Shown: positions 5,625 through 12,536 of the stretch, piece after piece
Numbering within the stretch: the first letter of the stretch is position 1
How the letters are laid out: every line of letters starts with the position of its first letter
DNA from: an uncultured Clostridia bacterium
Lineage (GTDB): Bacteria > Bacillota > Clostridia > Oscillospirales > CAG-272
Reading direction: 5' to 3'
Assembly: GCA_947627815.1 (NCBI GenBank)
Contig: CANQXN010000031.1
Span: 1-13,907 of the forward strand
Length of the DNA: 13,907 nt
Program-made: the position numbers and the translations under genes
Notes under the pieces: model-generated
What the model was told of the DNA's origin: nothing
What the model saw: only the letters and a program-made list of their open reading frames with translations
Database searches by the model: none

Positions 5625-8585
5625 ATGAAAAAGGCATTCAAAATCAGTGCGGTTGTCCTGATGTTGGTTGTTCTGATCGCCGCCGCGGTCGCCATTGCGG
5701 TGAACGCTGCGGAGGACGCTCCCGTCCATTTGACAGATGCCAATTTGGCGATGACCGTCATGCGTGACGGCGGGAACTTTATTCTCGACGATAACATTAC
5801 TTGCGACGAAGGTGTGGAAATCGGCAAGAATATCACGCTTGATCTGAACGGTCATACGATGGAGATTCAATGCACTGCCGGTGCGTTCCATTCCAGCGCG
5901 ACTGCCGGCGGTCAATGCACCTTTACCGTAAAAGACAGCAAGGGCGGCGGCGCCATCCTCTGCGACGGCCCTCTGTTTGAGCGGCGTTCCGGTGTTGCCA
6001 ACATTGAGGGCGGCACCATCAAGGTCGGCGGCAACGCCATCGCGGCGGAAGGCTGCAATGTCACCGTTCTCTTCAGCGGTCACGGCGCGGAAGCCGGCAA
6101 GCCCGATGGCACCACTTGGGTCAACATCGACCCCAATGTGCTTGACAGCAATACGCATGTAGAGTCTCACTACTGGGGCTATCTGAAAGGCGATAAAGAG
6201 ATTGAAGGTTGGGAAGCGCCTTCTAAATATGACAACCAGGATAGCCCCACCTTCTATCAGATTCTTCCCAAACGGTACAACCTTACCTATGTGAAAGAAC
6301 TGAGCAACGGCACCGTTGTGGAGCTTTCCAAAGAGGAGCGCGGCAATAACTCGCATGACACCTTCTCTATCGATACGGAGCCTTTTAATTTGAACGATCC
6401 CGTAACGCCCAATGGCTATACCAATGTGAAGTGGACATATAGAATTGTGCGCGAAAACAATGTGGATCATGAGTTTACCGGCCCGATTTCCGGCAGAACC
6501 AGCAATGGCGAACCGAATGTAGAGATTCTGCACAATCTTTACATTGTCGCTCACTTTGCGCTGAAGACCTACAACATTACCTATCAGCTCGACGGCGCCG
6601 AAGATCCCGGCAACCCTGCGACCTTCACGGTGGAGACTCCTACCATCACGCTGAAGAATCCTACGCGCAAGGGCGCTACCTTCGATGGCTGGTATGACGC
6701 GGCTGTAGGCGGCAAAAAAGTCACGGAAATCAAATGCGCTGAAACCTATGATAATGTAGAGCTGTATGCCCGCTTTAACTATCAGACATATAAGATCAAT
6801 TACAAATTTGTAAACGATAGTAAAGACGGCGCCGCAGTTTCTTCGCTGACTCCTCCGGCCGGCGCCCCTGAGACCTATACGGTCAGAGACACTGTCAAAT
6901 TCGATACCCCCGCTGTGAAAAATACCGGGTATAAGTTTGAAAAATGGACGCTGGAATCGACCGGCGAAACGATCACCGAGATCAAACCCGATACGCTGAC
7001 CGGAGAGATTACGGTTGTCGGTCATGTTACCTACTTCAAGTTTGATATTCACTACAATTTTGTCGACCCGAACGGCAACAAACTCGATATCAAACCCGAT
7101 AACTTTGATTCCTTCCCGCAGACCTATACGATTGAAGATGCTTCGGTCGCACTTCCCGGCGCGAAGGATGTGGAAATGAAGCGCGGCCGTCTCTTCAAAG
7201 GCTTTAAAGATGCCGACGGCAAGGATGTCACCAGCTTCAAGCCCACCGAACATCTGGATGATGAAAACGGCTATACTGTCGATTGCGTGATGGACTATGA
7301 ATACTATGCCATCACCTGGAAGTACGGCGAAGGCGTTCCTTATGCCGATGTCGAGAACCCCAACATGGGCGACTCCAAGGGCGACGGCTCCGGTTACTAT
7401 GACCGTCAGGTCTTCACCTGCGATGACGAGTTCGAACTGAAAGACGCTATCCGTGCTCACTATGACTTCAAGGGCTGGATCGATGAATCCACGAATGAGC
7501 CTGTCACCAAAATCGACGGCGACGCGCTCTATCGCGATATCACGCTGGTTGCTACTTGGGAACTCCACAAGTACAAGATCACCTATGGTGGCCTTGACGG
7601 CGGCACAATGCCCGAAACCTATACCAGCGAATACACCATTGAAGACGATGTCACGCTGCCGACGCCCACCAAACCCGGTTGCGACTTTGTCGGCTGGGTA
7701 GATGAAGGCGGTTATGATGTCGACGACTGGAAAGCCGGCGAGAGAGACGGCGATATCAAGCTGTCTGTCAAAGGCTGGACGCCCGCTAATTACACCTTCA
7801 CCATCATCTATAAGATGGCGAAAGAGTATCAGGCTGAAAACGATATCAGCGATGCCGATGCTATCCTCTATGTCGTAGAGAATGTCACCGCTACCTACGG
7901 TGAGGAATTCGACCATGTCGTTGAGTTCGCCATCAAAGAGTGCAACGGCTTTGTTCCTTATCTGTGGCATGTCTACAACGAGAAATTCCCCGTTCTTACC
8001 GAACACGCCAATTATGAATCCAATATTGTCGTTAACAAAAAGGGCGAGAAGGGCAATGCGCTTGTTGTTTACTTCATGCCCGTGGTCATGAAGACCGAGC
8101 TTAACGGCACGAACCTGGTTGTCACCTATTCCAACGGCAAGACCAAGACCGTTGATCTCAGCTCCTTCAAGGAAATCACGGTGGAAGGCAATTCTCTGGT
8201 CTATGTGACCACCGATGGCACAAAGTACACCCTCGCTACTTCGGCTGATGTCTCCAAACTCGAAACAGATATGAACGCCAAGATTGATGCTCTCAACAAA
8301 GAGATCGCCAACCTCAAGGCTGATCTTTCGAGCCTGGAAAGCAAGACCGATGCCGCTCTGAAAGAACAGGTTGCTCAGCTCACCGCCAAGATCAACGAAC
8401 TCACCGGTGTGAACGAACAGCATCTGAATGCTCTTCAGCAGCAGGTCAACGGCATCGACACCGATGTGAAGGGCATCGATACCAGCGTTCCTACCTGGAT
8501 CATCGTTCTCCTTGTGATCGTTGCTGTCGTTGCTGTCGCCGCTCTGGCTTGGACAGTCGTTATCACCTTCAAAAAGAAAGCCTGA
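5625..8585 (+). CDS. Large exported, membrane-anchored modular surface protein (InlB-B/Listeria-Bacteroides-like repeats, coiled-coil stalk)
   Basis: This is an unrecognised 986-residue surface protein. A signal peptide covers residues 1 to about 29 (MKKAFK, then a long hydrophobic core ending VNAAEDA). Residues of about 50-145 contain short repeated strands (NITLDLNGHTMEI, FTVKDSKGGGAIL, IEGGTIKVGGNAI) that suggest a small right-handed beta-helix. From about residue 218 to 810 come beta modules that open with Y/F-x-[ILF]-x-[YW] and often carry a GWYDAAVGGKKVTEI-like core, resembling InlB-B (Listeria-Bacteroides) repeats. A small beta domain (ELNGTNLVVTYSNGKTKTV) follows. A coiled coil spans about 874-953, and a single transmembrane helix (about 957-980) ends in KKKA. 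No LPXTG or SLH motif is seen, so anchoring is by membrane. The start is ATG 5625, with AAAAGGAG 7 nt upstream; an open extension to TTG 5547 lacks a ribosome site. It is transcribed alone, between its own promoter and terminator. Its role could be adhesion or cell-envelope structure; this is inference. Confidence 0.85.
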   Translation: MKKAFKISAVVLMLVVLIAAAVAIAVNAAEDAPVHLTDANLAMTVMRDGGNFILDDNITCDEGVEIGKNITLDLNGHTMEIQCTAGAFHSSATAGGQCTFTVKDSKGGGAILCDGPLFERRSGVANIEGGTIKVGGNAIAAEGCNVTVLFSGHGAEAGKPDGTTWVNIDPNVLDSNTHVESHYWGYLKGDKEIEGWEAPSKYDNQDSPTFYQILPKRYNLTYVKELSNGTVVELSKEERGNNSHDTFSIDTEPFNLNDPVTPNGYTNVKWTYRIVRENNVDHEFTGPISGRTSNGEPNVEILHNLYIVAHFALKTYNITYQLDGAEDPGNPATFTVETPTITLKNPTRKGATFDGWYDAAVGGKKVTEIKCAETYDNVELYARFNYQTYKINYKFVNDSKDGAAVSSLTPPAGAPETYTVRDTVKFDTPAVKNTGYKFEKWTLESTGETITEIKPDTLTGEITVVGHVTYFKFDIHYNFVDPNGNKLDIKPDNFDSFPQTYTIEDASVALPGAKDVEMKRGRLFKGFKDADGKDVTSFKPTEHLDDENGYTVDCVMDYEYYAITWKYGEGVPYADVENPNMGDSKGDGSGYYDRQVFTCDDEFELKDAIRAHYDFKGWIDESTNEPVTKIDGDALYRDITLVATWELHKYKITYGGLDGGTMPETYTSEYTIEDDVTLPTPTKPGCDFVGWVDEGGYDVDDWKAGERDGDIKLSVKGWTPANYTFTIIYKMAKEYQAENDISDADAILYVVENVTATYGEEFDHVVEFAIKECNGFVPYLWHVYNEKFPVLTEHANYESNIVVNKKGEKGNALVVYFMPVVMKTELNGTNLVVTYSNGKTKTVDLSSFKEITVEGNSLVYVTTDGTKYTLATSADVSKLETDMNAKIDALNKEIANLKADLSSLESKTDAALKEQVAQLTAKINELTGVNEQHLNALQQQVNGIDTDVKGIDTSVPTWIIVLLVIVAVVAVAALAWTVVITFKKKA
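6276..8082 (+). repeat. Seven diverged beta modules within the surface protein
   Basis: Modules open at residues 218 (YNLTYVKE), 316 (YNITYQLD), 389 (YKINYKFV), 473 (FDIHYNFV), 561 (YAITWKYG), 650 (YKITYGGL) and 723 (YTFTIIYK). Spacing is 73-98 residues. Most contain a central [FY]-x-[GK]-W or FKGF segment and a later hydrophobic strand. They match the general plan of InlB-B repeats, with the seventh being the most divergent. They are too diverged at DNA level to be recent tandem copies. Confidence 0.65.
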
Positions 8586-8638
8586 GTCAATAGCGTAAGT
8601 TAATACGCTGACGACCGCATGAATTGTCATAAATGACG

Positions 8639-8680
8639 ACCCCGGGGTCTGACCTCTGTCAGATCCCGGGGTTTTGCTTT
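8639..8680 (+). terminator. Strong intrinsic terminator of the surface protein gene
   Basis: The left arm CCCCGGGGTCTGAC (8640-8653) pairs with GTCAGATCCCGGGG (8658-8671) through a CTCT loop, with a single G-T wobble in 14 pairs. TTTT and a further T-rich stretch follow. It starts 54 nt after the stop codon. Confidence 0.9.
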
Positions 8681-8704
8681 GGCTTTTTCTTGCTCCCAAC
8701 CGTT

Positions 8705-8806
8705 CAGTCTTTTGCCGCAGGGTCAGTTTCTGACTGCCTTGTAGCCGCCATTTCAAACTTGTGAGCCGTTTCTTTCGCTCACAAGCTCTTTGAAAGGCAA
8801 AGACTG
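8705..8806. other. Predicted three-way-junction element of about 100 nt (possible structured RNA)
   Basis: Three nested stems are visible. The outer stem pairs CAGTCTTTTGCC (8705-8716) with GGCAAAGACTG (8796-8806), 11 pairs with one bulged T. The first inner hairpin is GTCAG-TTT-CTGAC (8722-8734), extended by GCA/TGC (8717-8719 with 8735-8737). The second inner hairpin pairs TTTCAAA and CTTGTGAGC (8751-8766) with GCTCACAAG (8777-8785) and TTTGAAA (8789-8795), 16 pairs with one 3-nt bulge. The element has no coding potential that I can support, lies between the terminator at 8639-8680 and the spore protein gene, and matches no RNA family I recognise. The transcribed strand is unknown. A small palindromic repeat element is the main alternative. 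Confidence 0.45.
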
Positions 8807-8896
8807 TGGGAAAGAAAGACATCACAGCAAGATTCGGGCTGTCAACTGAAGTGCTTTGACTTTATCAACACGCCAAAAAGGGAGGAGGGTAGGCCA
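8807..8896. other. Non-coding stretch, nothing recognised
   Basis: Apart from a small ACAGC/GCTGT hairpin (8824-8842) and a purine-rich GGGAGGAGGG run near 8880-8889, nothing was identified. The open frame from 8856 on the plus strand runs antisense into the spore protein gene and has no ribosome site or recognisable content. Confidence 0.5.
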
Positions 8897-8958
8897 AAAG
8901 AAGGAAAGCCGCCTTACGCGTCAGAGTGGATTGTCATTCACATTAAACCTGACGGCTT
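8897..8958 (-). terminator. Possible terminator of the spore protein gene
   Basis: Read on the minus strand, AAGCCG (8958-8953) pairs with CGGCTT (8911-8906), and the adjacent TCAG pairs with CTGA (8952-8949 with 8924-8921), leaving a 9-nt bulge. The stem is followed by TCCTTCTTTT. It lies about 40 nt past the spore protein stop. The bulge and imperfect T-tract make this tentative. Confidence 0.35.
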
Positions 8959-8997
8959 GGGTCATGGCAACGGGAAAACGCAAAGGAGGAAAAATCC

Positions 8998-9201
8998 TTA
9001 TTTGCCTGTTTTCAGATCGTTTTCGTACTTCTCGATCATCTTCTTCACCATCTGTCCGCCGACAGAACCTGCCTGACGAGAGGTGAGATCGCCGTTGTAG
9101 CCCTGATTGATGGTTACGCCGACTTCGCTGGCAGCTTCCATCTTGAACTTATCGAGGGCAGCTCTTGCTTCGGGAACGAGCTTCTTGTTGCTGGATGCCA
9201 T
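8998..9201 (-). CDS. Alpha/beta-type small acid-soluble spore protein (SASP)
   Basis: This 67-residue protein coats and protects DNA in dormant spores and is broken down by the germination protease at outgrowth. It reads MASSNKKLVPEARAALDKF, then the protease region KMEAASEVGV, where cleavage would follow E22. The DNA-binding half follows, with GYNGDLTSRQAGSVGGQMV and KKMIEKYE. Length and both conserved regions fit the alpha/beta family. The ATG at 9201 has AGAGGAGA nine bases upstream; an upstream in-frame ATG at 9234 has no such site and would add residues not found in the family. Slight oddities are MEA at the protease site, where I or F usually follows E, and A where N is usual in the NGSVGG motif. 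Expression should be forespore-specific (sigma-G), but I could not place a convincing sigma-G promoter upstream. Confidence 0.95.
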   Translation of the reverse strand: MASSNKKLVPEARAALDKFKMEAASEVGVTINQGYNGDLTSRQAGSVGGQMVKKMIEKYENDLKTGK

Positions 9202-9547
9202 AGTTGAAATTCTCCTCTGATGGATATCATTCAATCAATCTATTCAAATCGAGTCGCCGGAACGCATGAAAGATCATACCGTGACACTGCATGGGAGCGA
9301 GTGGCCTTGTTGCTTGATCCTTTGCCTTATCCGGCATCTTTCCGAAACGCTTCGGCCAAGCGCCGGCGGGCTGAGATCGAAAAAAGACTTTTTAAAAAAC
9401 TCTTTTTGATTGCGGCCGTTTGCTCGCGTTCTCCTGCGGCTCTGGTACTATTATGGATTTCAATGCGCCTCGCTATGCCTGCAAATTTTTACCAAAAAAA
9501 GAGCAAAAAACTTTGGCGCGCAAACGCGCTTTTGTTTAAAAAACTTC
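9202..9547. other. Intergenic region between the spore protein gene and the nfnA promoter
   Basis: It holds the ribosome binding site and presumably the promoter of the spore protein gene on the minus strand, a short CCGAA/TTCGG hairpin (9342-9355), an A/T-rich imperfect palindrome near 9376-9410, and the hairpin at 9515-9537. An open frame of 117 codons on the plus strand from 9220 has no ribosome site, no recognisable motif and overlaps the nfnA promoter, so I treat it as non-coding. Confidence 0.5.
9515..9537 (+). terminator. Small GC hairpin with T-tract before the nfnA promoter
   Basis: GCGCG (9516-9520) and CGCGC (9525-9529) form a perfect 5-bp stem with a CAAA loop, followed by TTTTGTTT. 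It has the form of a minimal intrinsic terminator on the plus strand, yet no gene on that strand precedes it. It may insulate nfnA from upstream transcription, or end an unseen short transcript. Confidence 0.35.
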
Positions 9548-9576
9548 TTGAATTGCAAAGGGAAGTATGCTAAAAT
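9548..9576 (+). promoter_or_regulatory. Sigma-A promoter (extended -10) for nfnAB
   Basis: TTGAAT (9548-9553), a 17-nt spacer and TAAAAT (9571-9576), with TGC directly before the -10, form an extended -10 promoter. The leader to the ATG at 9633 is about 50 nt, and GGAGG at 9620-9624 is the ribosome binding site. Confidence 0.75.
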
Positions 9577-9632
9577 ATCTTTATCAAATTTTTTTGTTTT
9601 AACCCTGCCGATATGTCCCGGAGGAATTTATC

Positions 9633-10508
9633 ATGGTGACAATTCTGAAAAAAGAAAAATTGGCTGACACCGTCACGCGCATTGTGGTGGACGCGCCGAT
9701 GATCGCCGCCAAAGCGCAGGCAGGACAGTTTGTGATTCTGCGTCCCACCGAAGAGGCCGAACGCATTCCCCTGACCGTTGCCGACTATGACCGAGAGGCA
9801 GGCACCGTCACGCTGATCTATCAGATTGTTGGCACAACTACGGCAAAGCTCGACGCGCTTGCCTGCGGCGATGCCATTTTAAATATGGCGGGTCCCTTGG
9901 GGCGCGCCTCGGAATTTGAGGGGATGCACAATGTGGCGGTGATCGGCGGCGGCTTAGGCACGGCTATCGCCTATCCGCAGGCCAAAGCTTTGCACGAATT
10001 GGGCGCAAAAGTCGATGTGATCGCCGGTTTTCGCAATAAAAATCTGATTATTTTGCAAAAGGAAATGGAAGCCGTCGCCGACCGCTTCTTTTTAATGACC
10101 GATGACGGCTCCGCCGGCGAAAAGGGTCTTGTCACCGACGCCCTGCGCCGCGAAATCGAGGCGGGCGCCGGCTATGACGCCGTGATCGCGATCGGCCCGC
10201 CCGTGATGATGAAATTTGTTTCTCTTCTCACCAAGACCTACGGCATCCGGACGGTTGTGAGCATGAATCCCATCATGATCGACGGCACCGGCATGTGCGG
10301 CGGCTGCCGCCTGACGGTGGGCGGCACAGTGAAATTTGCCTGTGTGGACGGTCCCGATTTTGACGGGCATCAGGTGGATTTTGATGAACTGATCCGCCGT
10401 AACGCCATGTACCGAAAGGAAGAAGAGGCTTCTTTTGCAGCCTATCGCGAGGCGTCACACGAGGCACACGCCTGCCGGCTTCAAACAATGGGAGAAGAAA
10501 CCACCTGA
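9633..10508 (+). CDS. nfnA: NfnA-type ferredoxin:NADP+ oxidoreductase subunit alpha (SudB / dihydroorotate dehydrogenase electron-transfer family)
   Basis: This 291-residue protein is the smaller subunit of NfnAB, a soluble electron-bifurcating enzyme linking NADH, NADPH and ferredoxin in anaerobes. The N-terminal half is a flavin-binding barrel with an ERIPLTVADYD motif at about residues 42-52. A nucleotide-binding GGGLG follows at 105-109. The C-terminal MIDGTGMCGGC and FACVDGPDFDGHQVDFDEL carry the [2Fe-2S] ligands C222, C225 and C237. D217 is the candidate fourth ligand, since this family is reported to use an aspartate. GGAGG lies 8 nt before the ATG. nfnB follows after 56 nt and is its natural partner. 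The earlier names sulfide dehydrogenase (SudB) and dihydroorotate dehydrogenase electron-transfer subunit apply to relatives; with no pyrD nearby and nfnB adjacent, the Nfn role is more likely. Confidence 0.9.
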   Translation: MVTILKKEKLADTVTRIVVDAPMIAAKAQAGQFVILRPTEEAERIPLTVADYDREAGTVTLIYQIVGTTTAKLDALACGDAILNMAGPLGRASEFEGMHNVAVIGGGLGTAIAYPQAKALHELGAKVDVIAGFRNKNLIILQKEMEAVADRFFLMTDDGSAGEKGLVTDALRREIEAGAGYDAVIAIGPPVMMKFVSLLTKTYGIRTVVSMNPIMIDGTGMCGGCRLTVGGTVKFACVDGPDFDGHQVDFDELIRRNAMYRKEEEASFAAYREASHEAHACRLQTMGEETT

Positions 10509-10564
10509 CGCCGCCTGACGCTTTTTTATAAAATGATCCGATAGCGAAAAGAAAGGGCTATGCT

Positions 10565-11989
10565 ATGCCGAATATGCAAAAAGAAAAAACGCCGATGCCC
10601 GAGCAGGCACCCGATGTGAGAAATAAAAACTGGGGCGAGGTGGCCGAGGGCTACACCGCCGAACAGGCGATGAACGAGGCCGCCCGCTGTCTGCGTTGCA
10701 AAAATTCCCCCTGCGTTACGGGCTGTCCCGTCGGCGTCCGCATTCCGGATTTTCTGGCGCTTGCCGCGCAAGGGGACTTTGAAGGCGCCTATGCCGTGAT
10801 CCGCACGACCAACAGCCTGCCCGCCGTCTGCGGGCGCGTCTGCCCGCAGGAGAACCAGTGCGAAGGGAAGTGCGTGCGGGGCATCAAGGGCGAGCCTGTG
10901 GGCATTGGCCGCCTGGAGCGCTTCTGCGCCGATTTTGTCATGAAGAAAAAGAAAGAGAACCGAAATGCCACGCCCGCTGCCACATCCGACGCCGACGGCG
11001 GGCGGGAGAAGGCCAAACGCGGCCGCGTGGCGGTGATCGGTTCGGGACCTGCGGGGCTTGCCTGCGCCGGCGACCTCGCCGGGCGCGGCTATGCCGTGAC
11101 GGTCTTTGAGGCATTGCACAAGGCCGGCGGCGTGCTGGTATACGGCATTCCGGAGTTCCGTCTGCCCAAAGCCATTGTGGCTGATGAGATTGAATCGCTC
11201 AAAGCCATGGGCGTGGAAGTCCTCTGTGATATGGTGATCGGTCGGGTGATCTCGGTGGATGAGCTTTTTCAAAAAGGATACGACGCCATTTTCATCGCCA
11301 CCGGCGCGGGACTGCCCCGCTTTATGGGCATTGAAGGCGAAAACGCGAACGGCGTTTACTCCGCCAATGAATTTTTGACCCGCATCAACCTGATGAAAGC
11401 CTATCGGGAGGATTACGGCACGCCGATCAAAAAGGGCGCTTCGGTGGCCGTGGTCGGCGGCGGCAATGTCGCCATGGATGCCGCCCGCTGCGCCAAACGC
11501 TTGGGCGCCAAAGAGGTACATATTCTCTACCGCCGGTCGGAAGTCGAGATGCCGGCTCGTCGGGAAGAGGTGCATCACGCGAAAGAAGAAGGCGTTGTCT
11601 TTGAGTTTCTCACCAATCCCACCAAAATCCTGACCGATGACAAGGGCAATGTGACGGCGGTGACGGTGGTCTCGATGGCGCTCGGCGAGCCGGACGCATC
11701 CGGCAGACGCCGGCCGGAAGTCGTGCCTGGGTCTGAACGCGAGCTTTCGGTGGATACGGTGATTATGGCGGTTGGCACCTCGCCCAACCCCTTGATCCGA
11801 ATGACCACGCCGGGGCTTGATACCGACCGCCACGGCTGTATCGTCACCTCGGACGGCGTCACAACCACACGCGAAGGCGTCTATGCCGGCGGCGATGCCG
11901 TCACCGGCGCCGCCACGGTGATCCTCGCTATGGGCGCGGGCAGGGAAGCGGCCGAAAAAATCGACGCCTATCTGTCGGCCAAACACTGA
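10565..11989 (+). CDS. nfnB: NfnB-type ferredoxin:NADP+ oxidoreductase subunit beta (GltA / glutamate synthase small-chain family)
   Basis: This 474-residue protein is the larger NfnAB subunit, closely related to the small chain of glutamate synthase. Its N-terminal iron-sulfur region has C42, C45, C50 and C54 (RCLRCKNSPCVTGCP) and C89, C93, C99 and C103 (CGRVCPQENQCEGKC), enough for two [4Fe-4S] clusters. E96 is a candidate for the glutamate ligand described in Nfn proteins. A hydrophilic linker (about 124-150) leads to the FAD-binding GSGPAG at 159-164, then the NADPH-binding GGGN at 298-301. The C-terminal FAD motif VYAGGDAVTGAATV comes near the end. The ATG at 10565 has only a weak AAAGGG upstream. 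An adjacent out-of-frame ATG at 10560 is ignored. The gene sits 56 nt after nfnA, and no large glutamate synthase subunit is next to it, which favours Nfn over glutamate synthase. Confidence 0.9.
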   Translation: MPNMQKEKTPMPEQAPDVRNKNWGEVAEGYTAEQAMNEAARCLRCKNSPCVTGCPVGVRIPDFLALAAQGDFEGAYAVIRTTNSLPAVCGRVCPQENQCEGKCVRGIKGEPVGIGRLERFCADFVMKKKKENRNATPAATSDADGGREKAKRGRVAVIGSGPAGLACAGDLAGRGYAVTVFEALHKAGGVLVYGIPEFRLPKAIVADEIESLKAMGVEVLCDMVIGRVISVDELFQKGYDAIFIATGAGLPRFMGIEGENANGVYSANEFLTRINLMKAYREDYGTPIKKGASVAVVGGGNVAMDAARCAKRLGAKEVHILYRRSEVEMPARREEVHHAKEEGVVFEFLTNPTKILTDDKGNVTAVTVVSMALGEPDASGRRRPEVVPGSERELSVDTVIMAVGTSPNPLIRMTTPGLDTDRHGCIVTSDGVTTTREGVYAGGDAVTGAATVILAMGAGREAAEKIDAYLSAKH

Positions 11990-12030
11990 CGCTTTTTTAC
12001 GGCGCTGTCAGAACCGCGCGCCGATGCCAT

Positions 12031-12072
12031 AAAAAAACAGCCGGAACTCTTACGAATTCCGGCTGTTTTTTT
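12031..12072. terminator. Bidirectional intrinsic terminator between nfnB and the ACT gene
   Basis: AAAAAAACAGCCGGAA (12031-12046) pairs perfectly with TTCCGGCTGTTTTTTT (12057-12072) around a 10-nt loop. The A-run on one side and T-run on the other give a proper T-tract on both strands. It sits between the converging nfnB and ACT genes, 3 nt from the stop of the latter. Confidence 0.93.
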
Positions 12073-12075
12073 GCT

Positions 12076-12507
12076 TTAAATCAATCCCAGCTCCGCGCCG
12101 TCCACCGTGCGGATGCCGTTTTGTTCGAGCAGCTCCACGGTTTTCTGGTTGTTTTCCACCCGGGTGATGAGATAGGCTTTTTTGCGGTTGGCGGCCAACA
12201 GGTCATACATATATTCAATGTTGATGCCCGCGCTGTCTAAGATGCGCAGGACATTGGCCATGCCGCCGATGACATCGGGGATTTCCACCGCCAGCACCTG
12301 ATTGATCGCCACCACAAAATTTTTGGCTTGGAGAATGTTTTTGGCGCGTTCGGGGTCGCGGACAATGAGGCGGAGAATGCCGAAATCGGTGGTGTCGGCA
12401 ATGGTCATGGCGCGGACATCGACACTCGCCTCGGCAAGCTCCTGCGCCAAGGCGGCCAGCGTTCCCTGGCGGTTTTCAACAAAAATCGAAAGTTGGCTGA
12501 CAGTCAT
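12076..12507 (-). CDS. Tandem ACT-domain protein
   Basis: This 143-residue protein has two ACT domains, small ligand-binding folds that usually sense amino acids. The first spans about residues 1-70 (LSIFVENRQGTLAALAQEL, then DFGILRLIV). The second spans about 70-143 (AVEIPDVIGGMANVLRILDSAG, then NIEYMYDL). Free-standing proteins of this size and layout are common in Clostridia but have no agreed function. The start chosen is the ATG at 12507, because it matches the family N-terminus MTVSQLSIF and has an AGAGAG stretch 10 nt upstream; an in-frame TTG at 12513 is possible. It begins 29 nt after the AraC gene on the same strand with no promoter visible between, so the two are probably co-transcribed. 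A part in amino-acid-responsive control is possible but not shown. Confidence 0.9.
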   Translation of the reverse strand: MTVSQLSIFVENRQGTLAALAQELAEASVDVRAMTIADTTDFGILRLIVRDPERAKNILQAKNFVVAINQVLAVEIPDVIGGMANVLRILDSAGINIEYMYDLLAANRKKAYLITRVENNQKTVELLEQNGIRTVDGAELGLI

Positions 12508-12536
12508 GGTCAAATCGCTCTCTTTCTTTTTCTCTT

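Noticed and set aside
4287..8825. Minus-strand open frame of 1512 codons
   Set aside because: It is in codon register with the sense genes and remains open because they avoid TTA, CTA and TCA. It spans two real genes, their intergenic region and a terminator, has no ribosome site at its start, and its product is low in recognisable motifs.
9220..9573. Plus-strand open frame of 117 codons before nfnA
   Set aside because: There is no ribosome site, it overlaps a hairpin and the nfnA promoter, and the product resembles no family I know.
10526..11986. Minus-strand open frame of 486 codons opposite nfnB
   Set aside because: It is a His-, Ala- and Gly-rich shadow of a GC-rich gene whose sense product is clearly identified.
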